From Akkermansia sp. (GTDB lineage: Bacteria > Verrucomicrobiota > Verrucomicrobiia > Verrucomicrobiales > Akkermansiaceae), in NCBI GenBank assembly GCA_030531305.1, contig JAUNNT010000011.1:1-42717 (forward strand): 42,717 nucleotides of DNA, written 5' to 3'. Below the pieces are notes generated by a model, which ran no database searches, was not told where the DNA came from, and saw only the letters and a program-made list of their open reading frames with translations. Positions 1 to 6,570 of this stretch are shown piece by piece. Within the stretch, counting starts at the first letter, position 1. Every line of letters begins with the position of its first letter. The translations under genes were made by a program, and so were the position numbers.

Positions 1-110
1 GGGTGTCCCCCTTCGCACTTACAACTAACGCAACCCCGCCTTGCGCGGGGTGGATACACGCCAACGCCCGCATACCAACCACGCTCGTTGCCACCAATCA
101 TTACCCCTAT
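1..110 (-). repeat. Copy of the dispersed hairpin repeat (short form)
   Basis: Read on the minus strand, this stretch matches the left part of the large hairpin cluster near 39.06-39.27 kb. Positions 1-32 are the exact reverse complement of 39242-39273, and 31-54 are the exact reverse complement of 39107-39130. The outer part (55-110) is about three-quarters identical to 39060-39106. The block 39131-39241 of the long copy is absent here. The CCCCGC/GCGGGG hairpin (35-50) is retained. No open reading frame of interest is present. The window starts inside the repeat, so its left boundary is unknown. Confidence 0.85.
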
Positions 111-126
111 CCCGCACAAATTTTGC

Positions 127-155
127 TTGACGGATTTGCCAACCTCATGTACGTT
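127..155 (+). promoter_or_regulatory. Possible promoter for the IdeS-like gene
   Basis: TTGACG (127-132) and TACGTT (150-155) are separated by 17 bp, a fair sigma-70-type match. It would give a leader of about 100 nt before the ATG at 261. The leader contains runs of G (199-205) and C (216-221) that could pair. No other convincing promoter is seen between the repeat and the gene. Confidence 0.35.
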
Positions 156-260
156 GTGGGCGCGGGGGAATAGATGAGCCAATTGGCTGGACTTGCTTGT
201 GGGGGTTAAAGTCCCTCCCCCCGCGTTCTTTGTATTGTGTCAGTCATTCCGAATAACGCC

Positions 261-1991
261 ATGAAACCGCTCGCCGTTACCATTGCTGCAATTTCCCTGG
301 GCATGCTGCCGCTGCAGGCCGCCAACCTGGTGGCCGGACGCATCTACGATGTGGACAAGTATGCCATGAACGACGATGATGCAAGTCCCTCCGAGGATTG
401 GATGCAGGACATGGACCTGTGCTGGGCGGCGTCCGGCGCAAGCGTCATCCAGCACTGGCAGGACTTCTACGGTAAGCTGCACGACGAGGGCGCGGAGCTG
501 CCCAACGGCGCCAGGGAGGTGTCGGCCAGCATGCCGTCCACGGGCTGCCTGGCGGTGTACAACTACCTCCTCAAAAATTGGAGCCACGGGCCGGGGTTCA
601 ACCTGAACACGCTCTCCTGGTGGCTGCAGGGCAGCATCGCCAACCCGCCCACCGAGGAGCGCGTGAAGCGCCTGCACCTCGCCGTGCCCCGGCAGGGCGG
701 CGGTTTCTTCAAGAAAATTTTCACCGAGCCCACGCAGTGGGAGGAGGGCAAGAACGGCCCCTGCGGTTGCTTCTGGGACATGGGTTCCTCCGACTACTCG
801 CCCGCGCCGAGCGCGCCCAAGACGCGCAAGGATTTGCGCAAGGTGTTCGATGCGGCGTTTGCGCACGCGGGGCAGGCGCTTCTGCTGAGCGTGGAGCTGT
901 ACGACGTGAAGGCCAAGGGCGGCCCCGTGATGCAGATGGGCCACTGCCTGGCGTGCTGGGGCTATGAGAAGGGCAGCGACAAGCTGCCGGACGCCCTCTA
1001 CTTCACGGAATCCGACGACAAGCAGAGCGGCGTGTTCCGCGTGGATTTGATGGAGGACCGCGGCGGCCTGTACGTGACGTCCAACGACCCGTTGAGCCGC
1101 TTCTGCCTGCCGGACAACCTGCGCGTGTACATCAGCTCCGCATCGTTCATCAACACGCCGGAGGCCGTGGCCAAGAAGAAGGGCTGCGCCGCCAAGCTGC
1201 CGGACAAGGGCAGCGTGAACCGCAACACCGTGCTGGCCGCCAAGACCAAGCGCCACGGCAGCGTGCACATCGCCGCGTCCGCCGCCAAGGGCTATCCCGT
1301 GCTCCAGGTGGAGAACGAGCTGGAGCTCAAGGACGGCGTGGTGGAGGTGGAGAAGGGCGCGCAGTTCACGCTGCGGGGCGACCGCGCGGAGCTCACCGCC
1401 AACGGCATCCGCAACGCCGGGCAGTGCTTCCTGCGAGGCCCGCTGCACGTCATCGGCCTGGAGAACGCCGGATACATGGAGCTGCGCAACTGCGGCGAGC
1501 TCGTCATGGACGAGCACCGCTGCCCCGGCCGCACCGTGCTCTCCGGCGATTCCAAGTTCCGCATCGGCGACACCCTGCTGCTCTCTCCCGCCAAGAACAG
1601 GAACGCCGCCTTCGGCCTCTGCAAGATCGAGTCCGACGGCATCAAGGGCACCAAGGAAAAGCCCGCCCAAATCAAGGACGCCAAGATCGAGGCCGAGGGC
1701 GAGGTCATCACCATCGAGAACGCCATGGTCTCCGGCAGAACCACCTTCAAGGCCAAGGGCGTCCACCTCAAGAGCGTTATCGTCACCCTCCCGGACGACG
1801 AGCACGTCTCCGTCAAGGGCAAACGAGTGGAGGTCGACGCCACGCACGTCTTCAGCTGCCCGGTGGACGGCAACTTCAACGCCGGGCTCTCCAAGGCGGA
1901 TGCCGCCAAGTACCGCAAGCAGGGCTGCACCAAGCTCCGCATCACCTTCGACCCCAACAAACCGGAACTCTGCCAGGATTTCAACCTTTGA
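261..1991 (+). CDS. Secreted IdeS/Mac-like cysteine protease candidate with beta-rich C-terminal domain
   Basis: A 576-residue protein. The ATG at 261 gives a clean signal peptide (MKPLAVTIAAISLG..LQA), whereas the in-frame GTG at 237 would add eight residues in front of it. Residues about 45-270 resemble papain-fold proteases of the IdeS/Mac (C66) type: C54 in DLCWAASGAS, H228 in MGHCLACWGYE and D252/D253 in YFTESDD occur in the expected Cys-His-Asp order and spacing. The second half (about 350-560) is repetitive and beta-strand-like, with rungs such as ITIENAMVSG followed by VHLKSVIVTL; these resemble rungs of the PEP-CTERM protein at 39.6-42.4 kb. No sorting signal is visible at the C-terminus. 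The family assignment is by motif only; a C39-like or other papain-fold peptidase is possible. The substrate is unknown, and immunoglobulin cleavage would be speculation from the IdeS relationship. Confidence 0.55.
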   Translation: MKPLAVTIAAISLGMLPLQAANLVAGRIYDVDKYAMNDDDASPSEDWMQDMDLCWAASGASVIQHWQDFYGKLHDEGAELPNGAREVSASMPSTGCLAVYNYLLKNWSHGPGFNLNTLSWWLQGSIANPPTEERVKRLHLAVPRQGGGFFKKIFTEPTQWEEGKNGPCGCFWDMGSSDYSPAPSAPKTRKDLRKVFDAAFAHAGQALLLSVELYDVKAKGGPVMQMGHCLACWGYEKGSDKLPDALYFTESDDKQSGVFRVDLMEDRGGLYVTSNDPLSRFCLPDNLRVYISSASFINTPEAVAKKKGCAAKLPDKGSVNRNTVLAAKTKRHGSVHIAASAAKGYPVLQVENELELKDGVVEVEKGAQFTLRGDRAELTANGIRNAGQCFLRGPLHVIGLENAGYMELRNCGELVMDEHRCPGRTVLSGDSKFRIGDTLLLSPAKNRNAAFGLCKIESDGIKGTKEKPAQIKDAKIEAEGEVITIENAMVSGRTTFKAKGVHLKSVIVTLPDDEHVSVKGKRVEVDATHVFSCPVDGNFNAGLSKADAAKYRKQGCTKLRITFDPNKPELCQDFNL

Positions 1992-2019
1992 GACCTGCGT
2001 TATCCCAATGCGGTAGCGC

Positions 2020-2044
2020 TTTTTTTGCGAGACCCGCAAAAAAA
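2020..2044. other. A/T-arm inverted repeat upstream of the structured RNA promoter
   Basis: TTTTTTTGCG (2020-2029) and CGCAAAAAAA (2035-2044) form a perfect 10-bp inverted repeat with a five-base loop. It may end transcription from the protease gene, since a short GCG-CGC stem lies just before the T-run. The A7 tract ends three bases before the -35 box of the next promoter, the position of an UP element. Confidence 0.45.
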
Positions 2045-2047
2045 TGC

Positions 2048-2077
2048 TTGCAGTCGGCAGGAGGAATGCTGTATATT
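2048..2077 (+). promoter_or_regulatory. Promoter of the structured RNA
   Basis: TTGCAG (2048-2053) and TATATT (2072-2077) are spaced 18 bp apart, with an A7 tract directly upstream. Transcription would begin near 2084, at the base of the first hairpin of the RNA described next. Confidence 0.55.
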
Positions 2078-2083
2078 GACCTT

Positions 2084-2199
2084 GCGGCTGGAAACAGCTG
2101 TAGGCGTTGAAGAACGTCTTTTTCATGTGTGTGTTTGTGCTTTCAAGGCGAGACCTTGTGAGCGTTTGAGCCGCCCGGGGACGCCCCGGGCGGCTTTTT
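2084..2199 (+). ncRNA. Candidate structured small RNA or leader upstream of coaB
   Basis: About 116 nt with no convincing reading frame. Four hairpins follow one another: 2085-2090/2095-2100 closed by a GAAA tetraloop; GGCGTT (2103-2108) with AACGTC (2113-2118) followed by TTTTT; CAAGG (2144-2148) with CCTTG (2154-2158); and a 12-bp terminator stem 2169-2180/2184-2195. GCGGCT at 2084-2089 is exactly complementary to AGCCGC at 2169-2174, the outer half of the 5' terminator arm, so the first hairpin and the terminator could exchange partners. It could be an independent small RNA or an attenuator. coaB appears to have its own promoter after the terminator, which favours an independent RNA. No known RNA family was recognised. 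Confidence 0.45.
2169..2199 (+). terminator. Strong rho-independent terminator
   Basis: AGCCGCCCGGGG (2169-2180), loop ACG, then CCCCGGGCGGCT (2184-2195) form a perfect 12-bp stem followed by TTTTT (2195-2199). It ends the structured RNA. Confidence 0.9.
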
Positions 2200-2233
2200 C
2201 TCCATCCGCATCCCTGAAACGCGCGCGCGGGAG

Positions 2234-2262
2234 TTGCCATGGCGGCGGATGTGTGCTAGAGT
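2234..2262 (+). promoter_or_regulatory. Promoter of coaB with -10 box 7 nt before ATG
   Basis: TTGCCA (2234-2239), 17 bp, TAGAGT (2257-2262). The ATG starts at 2270, so transcription would begin at or one base before the start codon. No Shine-Dalgarno sequence can fit in such a message. Confidence 0.55.
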
Positions 2263-2269
2263 GTGGCGC

Positions 2270-2905
2270 ATGAGGTTTCTCATCACCGCCGGACCCACCA
2301 GGGAACCGCTCGATCCCGCCCGCTACCTGACCAATCGCTCGTCGGGCCGCATGGGCTATGCGCTCGCTGGCGCGGCGCGGCACGACGGCCACGACGTGCT
2401 GCTGATATCCGGCCCCACCACGCTGGATGTGCCGCCGGGCGTGGACTTCATCCAGGTGGAGACGGCGCAGCAGATGTACGATGCGGTGCGCGACATGCTG
2501 GACGGGGTGGACGTGGCCATCCTCACCGCCGCCGTGGCGGACTACCGCCCCGTGGCGTACTCGGAACAGAAAATCAAGAAGCAGGGGGAGCGCATGGTGC
2601 TGGAGCTGGAGCGCACGCCCGATATCCTCGGCAGCATGCGCAGCGTCTTCGGATTCAAGGGCACGCTCATCGGTTTCGCAGCGGAGACGCAGGACGTGGA
2701 GTCATACGCGCGCGGCAAGCTGGAGCGCAAGCAGTGCGACATGGTGGTGGGCAACGACGTCTCGCGCAGCGACATCGGCTTCGATTCCCGCGAGAACGAG
2801 GTGGTGCTGGTGTTCCCGGACCATGTGGAGTATCTGGAGAAGGACACCAAGGAGCACATCGCCATGCACATCATCGAACACGCCACCATCATCCGCCCCA
2901 AGTGA
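2270..2905 (+). CDS. coaB: Phosphopantothenate-cysteine ligase (stand-alone CoaB)
   Basis: A 211-residue protein for the second step of coenzyme A synthesis from phosphopantothenate, which couples cysteine using a nucleotide triphosphate. It begins MRFLITAGPTREPLDP, the typical CoaB start, and has NRSSGRMGYALA, the AAVADYRP motif and the KIKK lysine motif. In most bacteria CoaB is fused behind the CoaC decarboxylase; here the decarboxylase part is missing, so coaC must be elsewhere. Initiation at 2270 rather than further upstream fits both the family and the promoter, whose -10 box is only 7 nt away. The stop codon overlaps the GTG start of rsgA (GTGA), suggesting translational coupling. Confidence 0.93.
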   Translation: MRFLITAGPTREPLDPARYLTNRSSGRMGYALAGAARHDGHDVLLISGPTTLDVPPGVDFIQVETAQQMYDAVRDMLDGVDVAILTAAVADYRPVAYSEQKIKKQGERMVLELERTPDILGSMRSVFGFKGTLIGFAAETQDVESYARGKLERKQCDMVVGNDVSRSDIGFDSRENEVVLVFPDHVEYLEKDTKEHIAMHIIEHATIIRPK

Positions 2906-4014
2906 AAGTCACCCCCGAGATGCTGGGCTGGGACGCCCGCCTGGCCGACGCCTTCGCCGCGCTCCAGCAGCCCGACTGGTATCCCGCGCGCATCATCCGC
3001 GAGACCAAAATCAACTTCACCGTCATTGCCAAGGGCAGGGGCGACCACGAGGTGGTGCTCGGCGGCAAGGTGTGGCACGATGCCGTGTCCGACGCCGACC
3101 TGCCCACCGTGGGCGACTGGGTGGCGGTGGACCCGGGGCAGGGGGACGACCTGCCCGTGATACGCGCCATGCTGCCGCGCAAGAACCGCTTTTCCCGCAA
3201 GGCCCCCGGCCGCAGCTGCGCGGAGCAGGTTATCGGCGCCAACGTGGACATGGTGGTGGTGGTCACGGATGCCGCGGATGATTTCAACATGCGCCGCATC
3301 GAGCGCTACCTCACGCTCATCCGCAAGTGCGGCGCGGAGGCCGTGGTGCTCATCAACAAGGCCGACACCGTGTCGGAGGACGAGGTGAAGGCCCTCTGCA
3401 CCCGGGTGCAGCCGCTCTGCAGCGAGGTCTACCCCATCGTGGCCCTCTGGAAGAAGGGATACCCGCAGTACCTGCGCCGCGTGCCCAAGGGACGCACCAT
3501 CACCATCGTCGGCTCCTCCGGCGTGGGCAAGAGCACGCTCGTCAACTCCCTCCTGGGCGACGAGTGGCTGGAGACCGGCCACGTGAACGAAGTCACCGGC
3601 AAGGGCCGCCACACCACCGTGGCGCGCGAGCTGGTGGTGCTGCCAGGCGGCGGCGTGCTCATCGACAACCCCGGCATGCGCGAAATCCACATGTGGACGG
3701 ATGCCGCCACCCTGCGCGCGGAGTTTGCGGACCTCGCGGAATTGGCCACGCAGTGCCGCTTTGCGGACTGCTCCCACCGCAAGGATGCGGGCTGCGCCAT
3801 CCGCGCCGCGCTGGAGGCCGGCACCCTTTCCCATGAGCGATATGAGCATTTCCTCAACCTGGATGCAGAGATTGCCGAGCTGGAACGCCGCAACGAAAAG
3901 CGCCAGATGACCCTCGAGCGCGTCTTCAAGCGCAACCGCCGCGGCATGCTACGCAACCGCGATGACCGCGAGGAACACCAGCGCGACCTTAACCCCCACC
4001 GCCACCACCGATGA
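2902..4014 (+). CDS. rsgA: Ribosome small-subunit biogenesis GTPase RsgA (YjeQ)
   Basis: A 370-residue circularly permuted GTPase that checks late assembly of the 30S subunit. It starts at a GTG overlapping the coaB stop; the N-terminal MLGWDARLADAFAAL is usual for the family, so the ATG at 2920 is an alternative start. An OB-like domain covers about residues 15-110. The GTPase motifs occur in the permuted order: NKAD (N152), P-loop GSSGVGKS (from G204), and DNPG (D255). The C-terminal zinc knuckle is intact with C285, C290, H292 and C298. The tail after residue 330 is very basic (RKRNRRGM-like), plausibly for rRNA contact. It is second in the coaB-rsgA unit and is followed by a short gap with a heptamer repeat. 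Confidence 0.95.
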   Translation: MKVTPEMLGWDARLADAFAALQQPDWYPARIIRETKINFTVIAKGRGDHEVVLGGKVWHDAVSDADLPTVGDWVAVDPGQGDDLPVIRAMLPRKNRFSRKAPGRSCAEQVIGANVDMVVVVTDAADDFNMRRIERYLTLIRKCGAEAVVLINKADTVSEDEVKALCTRVQPLCSEVYPIVALWKKGYPQYLRRVPKGRTITIVGSSGVGKSTLVNSLLGDEWLETGHVNEVTGKGRHTTVARELVVLPGGGVLIDNPGMREIHMWTDAATLRAEFADLAELATQCRFADCSHRKDAGCAIRAALEAGTLSHERYEHFLNLDAEIAELERRNEKRQMTLERVFKRNRRGMLRNRDDREEHQRDLNPHRHHR

Positions 4015-4065
4015 ACGACATGTGGAAATCGGGAGTCGCCTATTTGATTGGCGCTCTCTCGGTTC

Positions 4066-4092
4066 AAAATAGTACATAGTACCTAGTACCTT
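4066..4092 (-). repeat. Heptamer short tandem repeat KGTACTA (copy 1) spanning the aroA stop
   Basis: On the minus strand three heptamers follow one another, GGTACTA GGTACTA TGTACTA, then TTTT. The aroA stop codon TAG (4085-4083) lies inside the repeat, so the last residues of AroA are encoded by it. A second copy lies just after the epimerase stop at 27.7 kb with the same three units in a different order. Confidence 0.85.
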
Positions 4093-5396
4093 GCTGCCAC
4101 ATGGCTCAGTGTCTCCTCAAACCCGGGGTATGAAGTGCCGATGTTCCGGCAGCCTTCCAGCGTGGTGGTGCCTTCCGCGGCCAGGCCGGCCATGAGGAAG
4201 GACATGGAGATGCGGTGGTCGTCGAAGCTCTGCAGGGTGGCGCCGTGCAGCGGCGCGCCACCCGCGATGCGCATGCCGTCATCGAGTTCCTCCACGGCGG
4301 CGCCCATGGCGCGCAGGTTTCCGGCGGTGGTGGCAATGCGGTCGCTCTCCTTCACGCGCAGCTCGGCGGCGTCGCGGATGGTGGTGGTGCCATCCGCAAA
4401 GGCGGCGGCCACGGACAGCACGGGGATTTCATCGATGATGTTGGGGATTTCCGCCCCGCCGATATCGGTGCCGTGCAGCTGCGGGGCGTGGCGCACGGTG
4501 ATGTCGCCGTACGGTTCGCCCGCGTCCACACGATTTCCAATCGTGATATCCGCCCCCATGCGCTGCAATACGGGGATGATGCCGCAGCGGGTGGGGTTGA
4601 GCCCCACGTTGCGCAGCGTGAGCTCGCTACCGGGAACGATGCTTGCCGCCACCAGCCAGAATGCCGCGCTGGAGATGTCGCCGGGGATGGTGATGTCCCT
4701 GGCAGCGATGTCCACGGGACCCGTCACCGCAATGTCCAGCCCGTCTGCCGAAACGGAGCAGGGGATGCCGAAGTGCGCGAACAGGCGTTCCGTGTGGTCG
4801 CGCGTGACGGCGGGCTGGTGCACGCGCGTGGTGCCGCGCGTGAGCATGCCCGCCAGCAGCACGGCGCTCTTCACCTGCGCGCTCGCCATCGGCAGCGTGT
4901 AGTCGATGGGGCGCAGCGTGCCGCCGCAGATGTGCAGCGGGGCGCAGCCGGGCTTTTCGCCGCACGCCTCCACCCGCGCACCCATCTGCGTGAGCGGGTC
5001 CAGGATGCGCTTCATCGGACGCTTGCTCAGCGAGCGGTCGCCGTACAGGCGGCTCTCGAACGGCAGCGCCGCCAGCACGCCCGCCATCAGGCGCATGCCC
5101 GTGCCGGAGTTCCCGCAGTCGATGTCGCGCTGCGGTGCGGCGGGCTGCATGGCACAGCCGGTGAGCGTGAAGTTCTGCGGTGCGTCGCCGGGTGTCACCG
5201 TTGCGCCGAGCTGCTGCATGGCGCGCAGGGTGTTGAGGCAGTCCTCGCTGCAGAGGTAGTTTTTCACGCGCATGCTGCCGCGCGCGAGCGCGCCGAGGAT
5301 GGCGACGCGGTGCGAGATGCTCTTGTCGCCCGGCACGTCAATGCAGCCGTGCAGCCCATGCGCGGCGCGGCACACGCTGATGCGCTCACTTGCCAT
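4083..5396 (-). CDS. aroA: 3-phosphoshikimate 1-carboxyvinyltransferase (EPSP synthase)
   Basis: A 437-residue enzyme of the shikimate pathway that joins phosphoenolpyruvate to shikimate 3-phosphate. The start MASERISVCRAAHG at 5396 puts the substrate motif PGDKSISHR at residues 22-30 as expected; a longer frame to 5456 runs into the preceding gene. Further landmarks are GNSGTGMRLMAG, the LRVKESDR motif and DDHRISMSFLMAG near the C-terminus. Length is normal for a bacterial AroA. It overlaps the end of the upstream parvulin gene by 11 bp and is probably co-transcribed with it. The stop codon lies in a heptamer repeat, so the C-terminal Arg-Tyr is repeat-encoded. Confidence 0.96.
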   Translation of the reverse strand: MASERISVCRAAHGLHGCIDVPGDKSISHRVAILGALARGSMRVKNYLCSEDCLNTLRAMQQLGATVTPGDAPQNFTLTGCAMQPAAPQRDIDCGNSGTGMRLMAGVLAALPFESRLYGDRSLSKRPMKRILDPLTQMGARVEACGEKPGCAPLHICGGTLRPIDYTLPMASAQVKSAVLLAGMLTRGTTRVHQPAVTRDHTERLFAHFGIPCSVSADGLDIAVTGPVDIAARDITIPGDISSAAFWLVAASIVPGSELTLRNVGLNPTRCGIIPVLQRMGADITIGNRVDAGEPYGDITVRHAPQLHGTDIGGAEIPNIIDEIPVLSVAAAFADGTTTIRDAAELRVKESDRIATTAGNLRAMGAAVEELDDGMRIAGGAPLHGATLQSFDDHRISMSFLMAGLAAEGTTTLEGCRNIGTSYPGFEETLSHVAARY

Positions 5397-6411
5397 AGAA
5401 GATTTGGATGTGGTTCTTGGCGCGCCCCTCCTTGAGCGCCGCGTTGAAATAGGCATCCGTGGCCAGCTCGCGCTGTGCGCTCTCGATGGCGCTGCGCAGC
5501 GACTCCCGGCACTCGTCCAGCGACGGCGTGTACGCAGGCGTGTCCGGGCCCGCCAGCACGATGTGCCAGCCCCAGCGGCTCTGCACCAGCGCGGGCGTGC
5601 CCGCCGCCAGCGGGGTCTCGCCGAAGATGTTCAGCTCCTCCAGCGGCAGCGTGCCGTCGTCGTACAGCGTGCCGAGGTCGCCGCCCTTGGGCGCGCTGCG
5701 CTCGTCCTCGCTGCGCTCCTTGGCAATCTCCGCAAAGGATTCCCCGGCCTGGATGCGCGCCAGCAGGGCTTCCGCATCCGCCTTCACGGCATCGGCATCC
5801 TTGTCCAGCGTGGCGAGGAAGATGTGTTTCACGCTGCGGGAGGCGGGGATTTCCAGCTCGTCCTTCAGCTGCTCGTAGTGGAGCGCCAGGGCCTCGTTCT
5901 CCACGGCCGTGTGCTTGTCCACCGCGCGCTCCAGGCATGCCAGCTCCAGCAGGCGCGCCTCCAGCTTGGCGGCAAAGTGCTCCCGCGTGTAGCCCTGCGA
6001 TTGCAGCGCCGCGGCAAAGGCGTGCTCGTCCGCGCAGCGGCTCTGCAGGCGCGCCATCTCCCGCTGCGCCGCTTCCTTCTGCGGCGGCAGGTTGCGGTCG
6101 TTGTACCTTGCGCGGATGCGGATGGTGCTGTTGTTCACCAGCCCGAGTATCATGCTGGCGGTGCGGGAAGAGTCGTCGAGCGCGCGCCCGGAGAGGAGGT
6201 TCTGCTCCGCGGTGTGGCGTGCGAGCTGCGCGCGGTTGACGGCCTCCCCGTTCACGGTGGCCACGGGCTTCTCCGCCGCTGCGGTCTGCAGCGGATGCAG
6301 CGCGCGGTACACCGGGCCCTCCAGCACCCACAGGTCCACGCAGAGGTAGCCTATCACCGTGCCGAACAGTGCCAGCTTCAGCACCAGCAGCTTCAGGGAA
6401 CTTATCTTCAC
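5386..6411 (-). CDS. Periplasmic parvulin-type peptidyl-prolyl isomerase (PpiC/SurA-like)
   Basis: A 341-residue membrane-anchored foldase candidate. One hydrophobic segment (about 8-28, LLVLKLALFGTVIGYL) acts as anchor or uncleaved signal. A SurA/PrsA-like N-terminal region has TVNGEAVNRAQL at about 52-63. The parvulin domain spans about 193-290, with VKHIFLAT, the glycine-rich PKGGDLG and SRWGWHIV, all typical. The start is a GTG at 6411: a TAGAAT box ends only 6 nt upstream, so the mRNA would be leaderless. It overlaps aroA by 11 bp. Its role is inferred to be folding or quality control of exported proteins. Confidence 0.85.
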   Translation of the reverse strand: MKISSLKLLVLKLALFGTVIGYLCVDLWVLEGPVYRALHPLQTAAAEKPVATVNGEAVNRAQLARHTAEQNLLSGRALDDSSRTASMILGLVNNSTIRIRARYNDRNLPPQKEAAQREMARLQSRCADEHAFAAALQSQGYTREHFAAKLEARLLELACLERAVDKHTAVENEALALHYEQLKDELEIPASRSVKHIFLATLDKDADAVKADAEALLARIQAGESFAEIAKERSEDERSAPKGGDLGTLYDDGTLPLEELNIFGETPLAAGTPALVQSRWGWHIVLAGPDTPAYTPSLDECRESLRSAIESAQRELATDAYFNAALKEGRAKNHIQIFYGK

Positions 6412-6417
6412 GCGGAC

Positions 6418-6446
6418 ATTCTATACCCCATCTCCCCGCTCGACAA
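6418..6446 (-). promoter_or_regulatory. Promoter of the parvulin gene, -10 box 6 nt from GTG
   Basis: On the minus strand TTGTCG (6446-6441), 17 bp, TAGAAT (6423-6418), then six bases and the GTG start at 6411. Confidence 0.5.
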
Positions 6447-6514
6447 CCAAATTCCGCACCATCACGCCTACCATCCACGCCATACCGCAACCAACCAGCC
6501 CGGCACACAAACAA

Positions 6515-6541
6515 AATCCTAATCCTAATCCTAATCCGGAA
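6515..6541. repeat. Hexamer short tandem repeat AATCYT (copy 1)
   Basis: Three AATCCT units and a variant AATCCG, followed by GAATTCC. It lies about 30 nt past the stop of the leftward AAA+ gene and upstream of the parvulin promoter. Related copies occur at 8.9, 16.8 and 39.0 kb, with a trace at 42.67 kb. Confidence 0.85.
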
Positions 6542-6570
6542 TTCCCCCCCCTGTATCGCCCAACCACGCA

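Noticed and set aside
240..2240. 666-residue reading frame on the minus strand over the protease gene
   Set aside because: It is a shadow of a high-GC coding region: low-complexity Ala/Val/His/Gly-rich translation with no domain, while the plus strand has a signal peptide and catalytic motifs. The same applies to the other long antisense frames in the window.
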